Origin: Paenibacillus sp. BIHB 4019
Lineage (GTDB): Bacteria; Bacillota; Bacilli; Paenibacillales; Paenibacillaceae
DNA length: 64,000 nucleotides
NCBI RefSeq assembly: GCF_002741035.1
Contig: NZ_CP016808.1
Span: 3,706,501 to 3,770,500 of the forward strand
Direction of reading: 5' to 3'
In this document: one piece after another, positions 18,616 to 27,502 of the stretch
How positions within the stretch are numbered: position 1 is the first letter of the stretch
Layout: each line of letters begins with the position of its first letter
The notes under the pieces: generated by a model
Databases searched by the model: none
Told to the model about the DNA's origin: nothing
Seen by the model: the letters and a program-made list of their open reading frames with translations, nothing else
Translations under genes and position numbers: made by a program

Positions 18616-19308
18616 ATGGGAATCTTCAAAAGAATGAAAGATATGACGAAAGCATCGGTGAATGAGGTATTGGACAAAATGGAGGATCCGGTTGTGATGC
18701 TCAATCAGTACCTGCGTGACATGGAAGCGGAAATTCATTCGGCAGAGGTTACAGTAGCGAAGCAAATCGCCAACGAGCGCCGCATGAAGCAGCGTTTGGA
18801 GGAAGCTGTTCGCAGCACGGCTGACCGTGAGTCGAAAGCAGAAGCGGCTATCCGCAATGACCAGGAGCAGCTTGCCCGCAAATTGCTGGAAGAGAAATTG
18901 TTCTTCGATCAAAAAGTAATTGAGTACACGGATCTGTATGCTCAATCCAAATCGCAAGCAGAGGAGCTGACTCAGCAGCTGCACGCGCTGAAAGACGAGT
19001 TTTATCAGCTTCGCAACAAACGCAATGAGCTGGCTTCCCGTGCTCAAGTCGCGAAAGCGCAAAAGCATATTGCTCAATTGACGACTACGAATACCATTGA
19101 TAAAGGCACAGCTTCCAGAGGCTTCAACCGTATGGAAGAGAAAATTTTGCAAATGGAAGCGGAAGCGGATGTATTGCGCACACCGTATTCCTACAGCGGT
19201 ACGGCTGCACCATTTAATGCAGTAGAAGCCGAAAAACAGCTTAAAGTGGATGAGCAGCTGGATGCGCTCAAAAACAAGCTGAAGCTGGATAAAGCACCGC
19301 AGGAATAA
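18616..19308 (+). CDS. PspA/IM30 (LiaH-like) family protein, second paralogue
   Basis: The 230-residue coiled-coil protein begins [21 protein letters not shown] and has the canonical [15 protein letters not shown] stretch and the late helix [19 protein letters not shown]. This is closer to the typical PspA/LiaH pattern than the first paralogue. It starts 2 nt after the pspC stop, so it belongs to the same transcript. It is the likely main membrane-protecting effector. A GNRA-loop hairpin after the gene may lower read-through into the two-component genes. Confidence 0.9.
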   Translation: MGIFKRMKDMTKASVNEVLDKMEDPVVMLNQYLRDMEAEIHSAEVTVAKQIANERRMKQRLEEAVRSTADRESKAEAAIRNDQEQLARKLLEEKLFFDQKVIEYTDLYAQSKSQAEELTQQLHALKDEFYQLRNKRNELASRAQVAKAQKHIAQLTTTNTIDKGTASRGFNRMEEKILQMEAEADVLRTPYSYSGTAAPFNAVEAEKQLKVDEQLDALKNKLKLDKAPQE

Positions 19309-19330
19309 TACAACCCGCAGGATGAGAAGA

Positions 19331-19365
19331 GAGCGGACCGGGCAACCGGTCTGCTCCTTCTTGCT
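19331..19365 (+). terminator. Hairpin/attenuator between effector genes and two-component genes
   Basis: An 11-bp stem (GAGCGGACCGG with CCGGTCTGCTC, one G-T wobble) is closed by a GCAA tetraloop. Only a weak T-rich run follows (CTTCTTGCTTG), so it may be a partial terminator or an mRNA-stability hairpin. Confidence 0.5.
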
Positions 19366-19387
19366 TGTCGTTTAAGGAGTGAGCAGG

Positions 19388-20473
19388 TTGGCCGAAGAGA
19401 AGCCCTTGCAAGGAGATCAGCCTATTACGCAGCAGCAACAGGATCAAAGGCCGCCGTTATCAGGCCCAAGCCATCATCAGCAGAAACTGGGCGGCCAGCG
19501 CAATGGGCGGGACGCAGCCAATCGGCGCAAAAACTTAACGGAGTCGCTCCTATGGCTTCTTATTATACTTAGCCTCGCAGTCATTATGCTGCAAGGCATC
19601 GGTTATGTGAATTTATTTACGCTGCAGGCGAAATGGGCGGTTATTGGGCTTGCGATTACTGGAGCAGCAATGGCAATTGTTGCTTTGAACAATTATTTGC
19701 AAAATTCGAAGCTGCGTGAGGTCATTAAGCGGTTGACCGAGCAGCAGCGCAAACGCAGCTATCCGGTGACGATTGATTCAGCTGAGCATGATGAGCACTC
19801 CGAAAGCATACAACGGGAAGAGCAGGATGATGTATGGACGGAGAAGGTTAAATTTTCTGCGGTTATTGAAGAACGCCAGCGGCTTGCGCGCGAGCTTCAC
19901 GATGCGGTCAGCCAGCAGCTATTCGCAATTTCGATGACGGCGACGGCGGTCAGCCGGACGATTGAGCGCGATTGGGAACGAGCGCGCCGGCAGGTGCAGC
20001 TGATTGAAGAGATGGCCTCCGTGGCCCAGTCGGAGATGAGAGCGCTGCTGCTCCATTTGCGGCCCGTACACCTCGATGGCAAAAACCTCGCTCAAGCACT
20101 GACGCTGCTCGTTGGAGAGCTTAAGGAAAAAGTGCCGATGACAATTGATTTGTCGTTGGATGATTCCATAACGATGAAGCCGGCGGCGGAGGATCATTTG
20201 TTCCGCATTGCGCAGGAGGCATTGTCCAATACACTTAGACATGCCAAAGCGGATACAATGGACATAAAGCTTTATCGGGAGGATGGAGCGGTATGCATGC
20301 TGCTTCAGGATAGCGGTGTAGGCTTTGATTTGGAGCAGAAGAAGAAAACCTCCTATGGCTTGCTCACGATGGAGGAGCGGGTTAATGAGCTGCGCGGCAA
20401 GCTGTATATGTCATCACGCCCTGGGGAGGGCACGCTGATTCATATTACGGTGCCGCTGGACATAAATGGGTAA
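19388..20473 (+). CDS. LiaS-like sensor histidine kinase
   Basis: The 361-residue protein starts at a TTG 8 nt after AAGGAG. A Gln-rich N-terminus is followed by two transmembrane helices (about residues 53-73 and 84-103) with almost no outside loop, as in intramembrane-sensing kinases. The HisKA_3 motif ARELHDAVSQQLFAIS has the phospho-accepting His at about residue 171. A HATPase follows (RIAQEALSNTLRHA, DSGVGFD, SYGLLTMEERV). It is paired with the LuxR-type regulator next door and with Psp effectors, as in LiaSR systems, but no full-length liaF is present. Confidence 0.9.
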   Translation: MAEEKPLQGDQPITQQQQDQRPPLSGPSHHQQKLGGQRNGRDAANRRKNLTESLLWLLIILSLAVIMLQGIGYVNLFTLQAKWAVIGLAITGAAMAIVALNNYLQNSKLREVIKRLTEQQRKRSYPVTIDSAEHDEHSESIQREEQDDVWTEKVKFSAVIEERQRLARELHDAVSQQLFAISMTATAVSRTIERDWERARRQVQLIEEMASVAQSEMRALLLHLRPVHLDGKNLAQALTLLVGELKEKVPMTIDLSLDDSITMKPAAEDHLFRIAQEALSNTLRHAKADTMDIKLYREDGAVCMLLQDSGVGFDLEQKKKTSYGLLTMEERVNELRGKLYMSSRPGEGTLIHITVPLDING

Positions 20474-20504
20474 ACACTGAAAAGGACGAAAGTGGGGGAG
20501 CCGT

Positions 20505-21173
20505 GTGGAGTCGATGGAACAATTAGCTGCACCCGTAAAAGTGCTGCTGGTAGATGATCACGAGATGGTGAGAATCGGCCTTGCTGCCGTATTGGATACG
20601 GAAGAAGGCATAGAAGTAGTCGGAGAAGCAAGCAACGGGTATGACGGTATTCGTATGGCCCAATCGTATAAGCCGGATGTTGTGCTGATGGATTTGGTGA
20701 TGGATGGCATGGATGGCGTGGAGACAACAGCGAAGCTGCTGGAATTGTACCCGGATTGCAAGGTCATCGTTCTGACGAGCTATCTCGATGACAGCAAGTT
20801 GTATCCGGTCATTGAAGCCGGTGCGTTCAGTTATTTATTGAAAACATCGAGAGCGAACGAAATCGCGGATGCGATCCGAGCGGCCGCACGCGGGCAATCG
20901 GTGCTGGAATCGCAAGTAGCGGCGAAGATGATGAGCCGCATGCGCCAGCCTAAGCAGCCCGTCGTAGCTCCGCTGCATGATGATTTGACCGACCGCGAGA
21001 TGGATGTGCTGAAGCGGGTCGCACAGGGGATGTCGAATCAGGAAATCGCGGATGAGCTGTTCATTGGGGTGAAAACCGTAAAGTTTCATATTACGAACAT
21101 TTTCAATAAGCTTAACGTAGATGACCGGACACAGGCTGCCATATACGCACATAAGCAAGGAATTGCCGAATAG
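20505..21173 (+). CDS. LiaR-like NarL/FixJ response regulator
   Basis: The 222-residue protein has a receiver domain (VLLVDDHEMVRIGL, phospho-acceptor Asp about 65 in VVLMDLVMDGMDG) and a C-terminal LuxR helix-turn-helix (LTDREMDVLKRVAQGMSNQE, VKTVKFHITNIFNKL). It starts at a GTG 4 nt after GGGGGAG, or at the ATG three codons later. The stop codon is inside the terminator hairpin. With the upstream kinase it should control the Psp-like operon, probably including its own genes. Confidence 0.9.
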   Translation: MESMEQLAAPVKVLLVDDHEMVRIGLAAVLDTEEGIEVVGEASNGYDGIRMAQSYKPDVVLMDLVMDGMDGVETTAKLLELYPDCKVIVLTSYLDDSKLYPVIEAGAFSYLLKTSRANEIADAIRAAARGQSVLESQVAAKMMSRMRQPKQPVVAPLHDDLTDREMDVLKRVAQGMSNQEIADELFIGVKTVKFHITNIFNKLNVDDRTQAAIYAHKQGIAE

Positions 21174-21199
21174 GAGGCAATTTCCTTGCTTATTTTTTT
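21153..21199 (+). terminator. Terminator overlapping the LiaR-like stop codon
   Basis: AAGCAAGGAATTGCC pairs with GGCAATTTCCTTGCTT (one bulge), and T7 follows. The stop codon of the regulator lies in the loop. Confidence 0.85.
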
Positions 21200-21222
21200 G
21201 AATTTATTTGGAAAGGTATTGG

Positions 21223-21906
21223 TTAGCCTTCATCGTTCAGCAGCAGGCCGCTTGGGGGAAGCGGATAATGCATTTTCATTGAGCTGTAGTAAGTGGCGTA
21301 TGGCTGCGTACGCTCGGCACTATTTTTCAAGAGATCGGTTGTCCGGATTTCGTCGCCGCCGAGCGACAACGCCTGCAGCAGCGTCGTCATTAGTCCGTAG
21401 GGGCCTAGAAGCTGGCGATACAAATGCTGGCCTGACAGCGGGTACTCGCGGTAGATAGAAGCGGCAATGGCAGGACGCAGCATCCAGCGGCTTGTGATGT
21501 CGTCCCGAATAAAGCCGACCAGCTCCGCCGCATGATGGTTCATGGCCTGCTGCGCACGATCCCACAGCGATGGCTTAATGTAGCGGGCTACCTGTACAAA
21601 AGCTTGCTGCAGGCGATTCATGACGCCCGTCAGCTTCGTCAGCTGTTCGACAAGGCAGCGCTCGTTGAAATCATTGCGGATTTTGAGAGCAATGACCTGC
21701 ACCTCTTTGTGGGCTTGTCTATATTGTTCGAGCCAGACGGCCGCATGGCCGGCAGCTTCGCGATAAGGATCATTCCAGTCAAAATCATGCTCGGGAGGCC
21801 GTTGAAACTCCATGTCCCTGTAGGGATAACTGGCGTAAGGCGTGATGCGCTGTATAGGCTCGAAGATGGCTCTCCGGTTCGTACGTTCGATAGGGCGGAT
21901 GGACAT
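21223..21906 (-). CDS. Hypothetical protein, Paenibacillus type
   Basis: The 227-residue protein starts MSIRPIERTNRR after AGGAGG. It has no signal peptide or membrane helix. The N-terminus is Pro/Tyr/Arg-rich (ITPYASYPYRDMEFQRPPEHD), and the middle is helical (EVQVIALKIRNDFNERCLVEQLTKL, RAQQAMNHHAAELVGFI). I do not recognise the family. It is downstream of another hypothetical gene on the same strand (91-nt gap), and the Tyr/Pro-rich style of both is like that of spore-coat-associated proteins, which is only a suggestion. Confidence 0.7.
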   Translation of the reverse strand: MSIRPIERTNRRAIFEPIQRITPYASYPYRDMEFQRPPEHDFDWNDPYREAAGHAAVWLEQYRQAHKEVQVIALKIRNDFNERCLVEQLTKLTGVMNRLQQAFVQVARYIKPSLWDRAQQAMNHHAAELVGFIRDDITSRWMLRPAIAASIYREYPLSGQHLYRQLLGPYGLMTTLLQALSLGGDEIRTTDLLKNSAERTQPYATYYSSMKMHYPLPPSGLLLNDEG

Positions 21907-21997
21907 TTCAATAACCTCCTTCAATCGGTTTTCTGTAGTTAGCATAAAGGATGACAGCTGCAAATACTGCTGAAAATCGCTGTCGAAAGCTGGCTTA

Positions 21998-22363
21998 TTA
22001 AATAAGCAGGAACAAAAAGGCAATTAGGGCCAGGTCAATGGCGAACGCGCCGCCATACGGCCAGTTGTACCCCGGGTTATAATTATAGTAGTAGGGATCA
22101 TAAGGATAAGCTTGGGTTTGAGCGACTTTTTCTTTGGCTGTTTTGCTTGCTTTGCCTTTCTTTTTGCCTTTGGCCTTATCGGCTTTAGGGGATTCGGCTT
22201 CGGCCAGCATCTGTGCGCCCGGTTGTTCATTCAGCGTAAGCTTGCCGCCTCGGCAGTGGCTTAACACCCCGAAATGCCTTGCGCCGTCATGGGTCACAAT
22301 ACAAACAGGCATTCCGCAAAATCGCGATATGACGCCTTCTTCAAGCGGATAAATTTGTTCCAT
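21998..22363 (-). CDS. Hypothetical protein with Lys-rich linker and hydrophobic C-terminus
   Basis: The 121-residue protein follows a TAGGAGGTAA ribosome site. Residues 1-45 form a small beta-rich domain (VISRFCGMPVCIVTHDGARH, FGVLSHCRGGKLTL) like an SH3-like barrel. A Lys/Ala-rich linker follows, then a Tyr/Pro/Asn-rich segment (YPYDPYYYNYNPGYNWPYGG) and a C-terminal hydrophobic helix (AIDLALIAFLFLLI). The layout suggests a surface or spore-coat-type protein. The function is unknown. It probably shares a transcript with the gene at 21223. Confidence 0.65.
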   Translation of the reverse strand: MEQIYPLEEGVISRFCGMPVCIVTHDGARHFGVLSHCRGGKLTLNEQPGAQMLAEAESPKADKAKGKKKGKASKTAKEKVAQTQAYPYDPYYYNYNPGYNWPYGGAFAIDLALIAFLFLLI

Positions 22364-22665
22364 GTACGAGTTACCTCCTATTGGGCTTTATGCTTTTGCA
22401 AGCAGTATATTCACCTACAGGCGGTTGTGTATGGATGTTTACCCAGATGAGCGAAGAAAGCAGCCTATCTACTGTAAATTCCCCTTTTTCTGCCTAATTC
22501 AAACAGCAATCGCGTTTTTAAATAAGCGGCAAGCTTAAATGTAAGGCTAGAGGCTCAAAGGATCACAGGCAAAAATAAATATATCGCTCCTGTTCTTTTA
22601 TGGAATTTCATGTAAAATGGAAGCGTTATCCATGATTTGGAAGGCTATGTAGACCAAGGAGGCTG

Positions 22666-23445
22666 ATGTGTTCGATGGCAAAGCTGAACAGGTACACGGA
22701 ACCGGATAAAATAAAGCGGCGCAGCCGAATCGGCGTGCTGGCAGCAGCAATGGTATTGCTTTTTGGCGCGGTATGGGCGCTCGTTAATCAGGACAAGCTG
22801 ACAACAGAGGGGAAAGCGGAGGGCAGCTTGCTTCAGCATGATGTTAAGCAAATGTGGAGCTGGAGCGATGGGCTGCTGGAGACCGGAGCGCCCGGGGCAG
22901 GCTGGACGCTGCGCTGGTATGCGAGCGGAGAGGCAGCTAAACTGCGGGAGCAGCTGTTTCCACGCTACGAGGGCGATGCGGAAGGGGAACTGAGCACGCT
23001 GCTGCCGGAAGCAGGCGGCAAGCTGTCTATGAGCGTGACGGCGTCAGCCGGGCAAGGGAAACAGCAGATGCTGCTGCTTTTTTCCACCGAATCAAGCAAA
23101 CAAGCAGATCAGCATAAGCTGCTTTCAGCTATAGACCATATCGAGTCTGCTATGAGAAGGACAAATATTTCTTATGATGGAGGAATAACCATCAGAGGCT
23201 TGACAGAATATAATAATGTGGCAGAGAGGCTTGCGCAGCTTGCAGCCGCCGAACAGGTGGACCGGTACGATGATGCCGGGACGGTGAGCGAAAGCTTTTT
23301 TACTGGCGGGCTTAAAGCTTCTGTAAAGACTGGCGGCAAGGAGGCGAATATGCAGGTTGCGGTGCATAAAGGAACGGATACGGGACAGCTGGAGGTCGTC
23401 ATTGGAATCCCGCTGATTTCGGGAGATTACAGCGCCTCGCAATAG
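22666..23445 (+). CDS. Membrane-anchored protein, possibly YwmB-like
   Basis: The 259-residue protein has one N-terminal transmembrane helix (about residues 24-41) and an extracytoplasmic domain of about 210 residues. Spacing of features (early W-W region, a GGITIRGLTEY strand, a late EVVIGIPLISGDYS end) recalls the YwmB (DUF1779) family seen near the Firmicute ATP synthase and MurA genes, but the match is weak. AAGGAGG lies 3 nt before this ATG and 12 nt before a second in-frame ATG at 22675, so the start is uncertain. A palindromic terminator follows. Confidence 0.55.
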   Translation: MCSMAKLNRYTEPDKIKRRSRIGVLAAAMVLLFGAVWALVNQDKLTTEGKAEGSLLQHDVKQMWSWSDGLLETGAPGAGWTLRWYASGEAAKLREQLFPRYEGDAEGELSTLLPEAGGKLSMSVTASAGQGKQQMLLLFSTESSKQADQHKLLSAIDHIESAMRRTNISYDGGITIRGLTEYNNVAERLAQLAAAEQVDRYDDAGTVSESFFTGGLKASVKTGGKEANMQVAVHKGTDTGQLEVVIGIPLISGDYSASQ

Positions 23446-23472
23446 ATGAAATATTGTGATGGAATCAGGAGA

Positions 23473-23498
23473 AATAACGATCGTTATTAGTTTTTTTT
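23473..23498 (+). terminator. AT-rich terminator
   Basis: The palindrome AATAACGATCGTTATT is followed by T8. The stem is short and partly AT, but the T tract is strong. It separates the membrane-protein gene from zwf. Confidence 0.6.
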
Positions 23499-23506
23499 AT
23501 GGTGGA

Positions 23507-23535
23507 TTGCGTAGCAGTTTCAGGATTAATATGTT
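23507..23535 (+). promoter_or_regulatory. Candidate sigma-A promoter of zwf
   Basis: TTGCGT (23507-23512), a 17-nt spacer and TATGTT (23530-23535) lie 45 nt upstream of the zwf start and just after a terminator. Confidence 0.5.
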
Positions 23536-23579
23536 AAACTACATACCATGCAAAGACGTATAAAAATTCATAGGAAAGA

Positions 23580-25145
23580 ATGAGGAATATGGAGCAAAAT
23601 ACGAATCCCGAAACGCTATCGCCGCAAGGCGCCGTATATTATTTGTTTGGAGCAACAGGCGATTTAGCTAAGCGCAAATTGTTCCCTGCCCTGTTCAGCT
23701 TATATAAAGAAGGAAAATTGTCTGAAAAATTTGCGGTCGTAGGCCTTGCCCGCAGACCTCGCACGAATGAGCAGTTCCGTTCGGACGTTTATGATTCCAT
23801 TGTGGAATTTTGCCGTTACAAGGCGGATGATGCCGAGCTATGGAATCGTTTTGCCGAGCATTTCGAATATATGTCGCTGGATATTAATACGGTGGACGGC
23901 TTCCGCGAGCTGAGCAAGCTCTCGGAGCAGCTGGAAGCTAAATTTGATATTCCAGGCAACCGCTTATTCTACTTGGCACTTGCGCCTGCGCTGTTCGGAC
24001 CGGTGTCCTTCAACCTGCGAGACGGCGGGCTGCTGGAGTGCAAGGGCTGGAGCCGTGTCGTTATTGAGAAGCCTTTCGGCTACGATCTTCCATCCGCACA
24101 AAAGCTGAATGACCAGCTGAGCCAAGTGTTCAAGGAAGAGGAAATTTTCCGCATTGACCACTACTTGGGTAAAGAAATGGTGCAAAATATTCAGGTTATC
24201 CGTTTTGCTAATGCATTTTTTGAGCCGTTGTGGAATAATAATCATATCGCCAATGTGCAAATTACGCTGTCGGAAACGGTTGGCGTAGAGGATCGCGGCG
24301 GCTATTATGACAAATCCGGTGCATTAAGAGACATGGGCCAAAACCATATGCTCCAAATGCTCACGATGATTGCAATGGAGCCGCCTAGCCGTCTGCATGG
24401 CGAAGATATTCGCGATGAGAAGGTGAAAGTGCTGCGCTCGCTGCGCAATTACAAAACCAGCGATGAGGTTCGCGAGAACGTCGTTCGCGCCCAATACAGC
24501 GAAGGCTCGGCTCGCGGCAAGGAATTGGCCGGCTATCGCCAAGAGGATTCCGTTAATCCGGAATCGACGACGGAAACGTATTTCGCAGCTAAAGTAGCGG
24601 TGGATAACTTCCGTTGGGCTGGCGTTCCGTTCTATATCCGTACAGGCAAACGCCTGCCGGTGAAGACGACTGAGGTTGTTATTGAATTCAAGTCGATGCC
24701 GCAAAACGTTCTGTTCGCGCAGCGTCATGATCTTGCGCCGAATTTGCTCGTCATCCGGGTTAACCCGATGGAGGGCATCTACATTAAAGTCAACGCCAAG
24801 ACACCTGGTGCCGACAATTCGGTACAGCCTGTGGCAATGGAATTTTGCCAAAGCTGCCAAATCGGCCTGAACACGCCTGAAGCGTATGAGCGCCTGATCC
24901 ACGATGCGGTACGCGGCGATTCTACGTACTTCACCCGCTGGGACGAAGTAGCACAAGCATGGGAGTTTGTTGACAAAATCGCTCAAGCATGGGGCGAGGA
25001 CAAGAAGGATCTGCAAGCTTATCCTGCTGGCTCATGGGGTCCGGAAGCGGCAGATAAGCTGCTTGCTGAGGATGGCTTCCACTGGTGGCCAGTCAATGGA
25101 CAGGACGAAGACAAAGTGATCTGGATTACGAACAGCGGCAAGTAA
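23580..25145 (+). CDS. zwf: Glucose-6-phosphate 1-dehydrogenase
   Basis: The 521-residue enzyme oxidises glucose 6-phosphate to 6-phosphogluconolactone with NADP+, the entry step of the oxidative pentose phosphate pathway. The N-terminal nucleotide-binding motif is FGATGDLAKRKLFPALF (about residues 24-40). The catalytic signature RIDHYLGKEMVQNI is at about 192-205 and the substrate-side EKPFG at about 165. Length is normal for the family. Two in-frame ATGs (23580 and 23589) both have purine-rich sites, so the start is uncertain by three codons. It is monocistronic; gnd and pgl are not adjacent. Confidence 0.95.
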   Translation: MRNMEQNTNPETLSPQGAVYYLFGATGDLAKRKLFPALFSLYKEGKLSEKFAVVGLARRPRTNEQFRSDVYDSIVEFCRYKADDAELWNRFAEHFEYMSLDINTVDGFRELSKLSEQLEAKFDIPGNRLFYLALAPALFGPVSFNLRDGGLLECKGWSRVVIEKPFGYDLPSAQKLNDQLSQVFKEEEIFRIDHYLGKEMVQNIQVIRFANAFFEPLWNNNHIANVQITLSETVGVEDRGGYYDKSGALRDMGQNHMLQMLTMIAMEPPSRLHGEDIRDEKVKVLRSLRNYKTSDEVRENVVRAQYSEGSARGKELAGYRQEDSVNPESTTETYFAAKVAVDNFRWAGVPFYIRTGKRLPVKTTEVVIEFKSMPQNVLFAQRHDLAPNLLVIRVNPMEGIYIKVNAKTPGADNSVQPVAMEFCQSCQIGLNTPEAYERLIHDAVRGDSTYFTRWDEVAQAWEFVDKIAQAWGEDKKDLQAYPAGSWGPEAADKLLAEDGFHWWPVNGQDEDKVIWITNSGK

Positions 25146-25240
25146 GGAGCTGCGAGGAAATTAGCGGTGTTTTATTTCGTCGCAGTTTCTAAGCGGCAAG
25201 CTGATCGTCAATTTCGCATAATTTCAAATGAAGATATTCC

Positions 25241-25270
25241 ACAGCGCACCGCCTTTAGGCCGTGCGCTGT
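25241..25270 (+). promoter_or_regulatory. Stable leader hairpin before prfC
   Basis: ACAGCGCACCGCC pairs with GGCCGTGCGCTGT at 12 of 13 positions around a TTTA loop. There is no T tract, and it ends 22 nt before the prfC start codon, just upstream of the ribosome site. It could act as a leader structure or a weak zwf terminator. Confidence 0.45.
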
Positions 25271-25292
25271 ATGAATGAAGGGAAGGCAAGCA

Positions 25293-26879
25293 ATGAGCAA
25301 AACGCTAAGCAATGAATTGCAGCTGGAAGTCGATAAGCGCCGCACCTTTGCGATTATCTCTCACCCGGATGCGGGAAAAACGACGCTGACCGAGAAGCTC
25401 CTCCTGTTCGGAGGAGCTATTCGTCTGGCAGGCTCCGTTAAGGCGCGGAAAGCAAGCCGCCATGCGACCTCCGACTGGATGGAAATTGAGAAGCAGCGGG
25501 GGATCTCCGTTACTTCCAGCGTCATGCAATTCGATTACGACGGCCATCGGGTCAACATTTTGGATACGCCGGGCCACCAGGATTTCAGTGAGGATACGTA
25601 CCGGACGCTGACAGCAGCGGATAGCGCGGTCATGCTGATTGACGTTGCCAAAGGTGTCGAGGCACAGACGATCAAGCTGTTCCAAGTTTGCCGTAAACGC
25701 GGCATTCCGATTTTCACCTTCATCAACAAGCTGGACCGTGAAGGACAAAGTCCGTTTGAGCTGATGGAGGAGCTGGAGCGTGTGCTTGGCATCCGTTCGG
25801 TTCCAATGAACTGGCCGATTGGCATGGGCCGCGAGCTTTGCGGGGTTTATGACCGGATGAAAAACCAGGTCGAGCTGTTCCAAGGCAATGACCACAGCAC
25901 GATCGAAGTTCGGAAAACAGATGATTACAACGATCCGATTATTCGCGAGATGGCAGGCGACTATTTGCATGATCAGCTCGTGCAGGATCTTGAGCTGCTT
26001 GATGTAGCTGGCGATCAGTTCGATATCGAGAAAGTTCGCGCAGGCGAGCTGACACCGATTTTCTTCGGCAGTGCGGTTAACAATTTCGGCGTCCAAACGT
26101 TTCTGGATAACTTCCTTGAGCTGGCGCCAAAACCGACTGAGCGCATGAGTACATCGGGCCCGGTTGAACCGACGAATGAGAAGTTTTCGGGCTATGTCTT
26201 TAAAATTCAAGCGAATATGAACCCGGCCCACCGCGACCGGATTGCTTTTTTGCGCATTTGCTCCGGGCGCTTTGAGCGCGGGATGAGCGTTCGCCATGTC
26301 CGTGCGGGCAAAGATATCAAGCTGGCGCAGCCGCAGCAGTTTTTGGCGCAGGATCGCGACATAGTGGAGACGGCTTATCCGGGCGATATTATCGGCTTGT
26401 TCGATCCGGGCATTTTCCGGATTGGCGATTCGCTGTCGCAAAACTCGGAAGTCGTATTTGACGAGCTGCCGACGTTTTCGCCAGAGATTTTTGCTAAAGT
26501 AACGGTTAAAAATGCCTTGAAGCATAAGCAGTATCAAAAAGGTGTTGACCAGCTGACGGAGGAAGGCACGATTCAGGTGTTCCGTTCGGTTGGCGGCTTT
26601 GATGAAACGATTTTGGGCGTCGTTGGGCATTTGCAGTTTGAGGTGTTCGAATATCGGATGCGTGCGGAATATGGCGTCGAAATCCAATTGCACCGCATGA
26701 CATTCCAGTTCGCACGCTGGATTGTAGATGACAAGATTGACCCGGCGAAATTCCGGATTAACTCCACGCTCGTTCAAGATAAGAAGGGCAATTATGTCGT
26801 CTTATTCGAGAATGAATATGCGATGAGAACGGCGATGGACAAAAATCCTACGTCGAAATTTCTTGAGACAGCGCCTTAA
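25293..26879 (+). CDS. prfC: Peptide chain release factor 3
   Basis: The 528-residue GTPase recycles RF1/RF2 from the ribosome after termination. G motifs are present: G1 SHPDAGKTTLTEKLL (about residues 22-36), G3 DTPGHQDFSEDTYRTL, G4 NKLDRE. Domain II and the C-terminal RF3 domain (GHLQFEVFEYRMRAEYGVE) follow. The ATG at 25293 has GGGAAGG at good spacing; an earlier in-frame ATG at 25275 precedes that site and is unlikely. It is a single gene with a strong terminator. Confidence 0.95.
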   Translation: MSKTLSNELQLEVDKRRTFAIISHPDAGKTTLTEKLLLFGGAIRLAGSVKARKASRHATSDWMEIEKQRGISVTSSVMQFDYDGHRVNILDTPGHQDFSEDTYRTLTAADSAVMLIDVAKGVEAQTIKLFQVCRKRGIPIFTFINKLDREGQSPFELMEELERVLGIRSVPMNWPIGMGRELCGVYDRMKNQVELFQGNDHSTIEVRKTDDYNDPIIREMAGDYLHDQLVQDLELLDVAGDQFDIEKVRAGELTPIFFGSAVNNFGVQTFLDNFLELAPKPTERMSTSGPVEPTNEKFSGYVFKIQANMNPAHRDRIAFLRICSGRFERGMSVRHVRAGKDIKLAQPQQFLAQDRDIVETAYPGDIIGLFDPGIFRIGDSLSQNSEVVFDELPTFSPEIFAKVTVKNALKHKQYQKGVDQLTEEGTIQVFRSVGGFDETILGVVGHLQFEVFEYRMRAEYGVEIQLHRMTFQFARWIVDDKIDPAKFRINSTLVQDKKGNYVVLFENEYAMRTAMDKNPTSKFLETAP

Positions 26880-26889
26880 TCGCGCTGGA

Positions 26890-26926
26890 AACGCCAGAGC
26901 AGGCAAGCAGCTCTGGCGTTTTTTTT
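26890..26926 (+). terminator. Terminator of prfC
   Basis: A perfect 11-bp stem (AACGCCAGAGC with GCTCTGGCGTT) is followed by T8. Confidence 0.9.
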
Positions 26927-26928
26927 GA

Positions 26929-27027
26929 AAGATAAGCATTTATATGTTTCTCCCTTATTAATGGCTTATATTTCTCGGCCTGAAACGCGCTGCACTGCTA
27001 AAGGACGGCGACAGCCGTTTCACCTTG
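26929..27027 (+). repeat. Two-hairpin interspersed repeat, copy C
   Basis: The first hairpin pairs GATAAGCATT with AATGGCTTAT, different bases from copies A and B but the same fold. The second carries CTCGGCCTGAAACGCGC and CAGCCGTTTCACCTTG as in copy A. It directly follows the prfC terminator. Confidence 0.8.
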
Positions 27028-27147
27028 TGGAAAAGCATTGTCAAACGTAGTCGAATTGGAATACAATAGGAGAGTATATATGAAGGATGCTTGTATTTGT
27101 TTTCCTTGCATGGTGACAATTGCATCGAAGTGGGGGGTTGAAGGAAA

Positions 27148-27477
27148 ATGAGCAATGTAAAAACGTTATTGTTGATTACAGGAATTTTTGAAATTATTAT
27201 TGGAGTCCCAGTTATGGGCGGGCTAATTGTAATAGGGCTTTCTTATATTCCGTTGGTTGTAATGCTGGCTCTGCATATTGTGACCTTGGTGCTGGCCTCG
27301 CAGCATAATGCTGATAAACATGGCAGCATTTTGGGTATTGTGACGTCCGTTATTGCGGTTATTCCGATTGTGGGCATGATCATGCATCTAATTACAGGCG
27401 TTTTGCTGCTTGTGAGCGCATCGAGAGCAGACCAAAATCAATCGTATTCTCCGCCGCCGCCACCTTCGAGTTTCTAA
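27148..27477 (+). CDS. Small integral membrane protein
   Basis: The 109-residue protein has three hydrophobic helices (about residues 6-32, 35-51 and 61-90) and a short polar tail ending in a Pro-rich PPPPPSSF. The ATG follows GTGGGGGGTTGAAGGAAA. Similar small proteins (DUF4064-like) are common in Firmicutes and have no known function. It is monocistronic, with a very strong terminator. Confidence 0.65.
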   Translation: MSNVKTLLLITGIFEIIIGVPVMGGLIVIGLSYIPLVVMLALHIVTLVLASQHNADKHGSILGIVTSVIAVIPIVGMIMHLITGVLLLVSASRADQNQSYSPPPPPSSF

Positions 27478-27502
27478 GGAAGTTTTTATAAACAGCGTAT
27501 GT

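Noticed and set aside
21186..21942. Plus-strand frames over the two hypothetical minus-strand genes
   Set aside because: They lack ribosome sites, and the minus-strand frames have AGGAGG sites and normal codon use.
25305..26777. 490-codon open frame on the minus strand opposite prfC
   Set aside because: It mirrors the codon pattern of prfC, has no ribosome site or recognisable domain, and prfC is certain.
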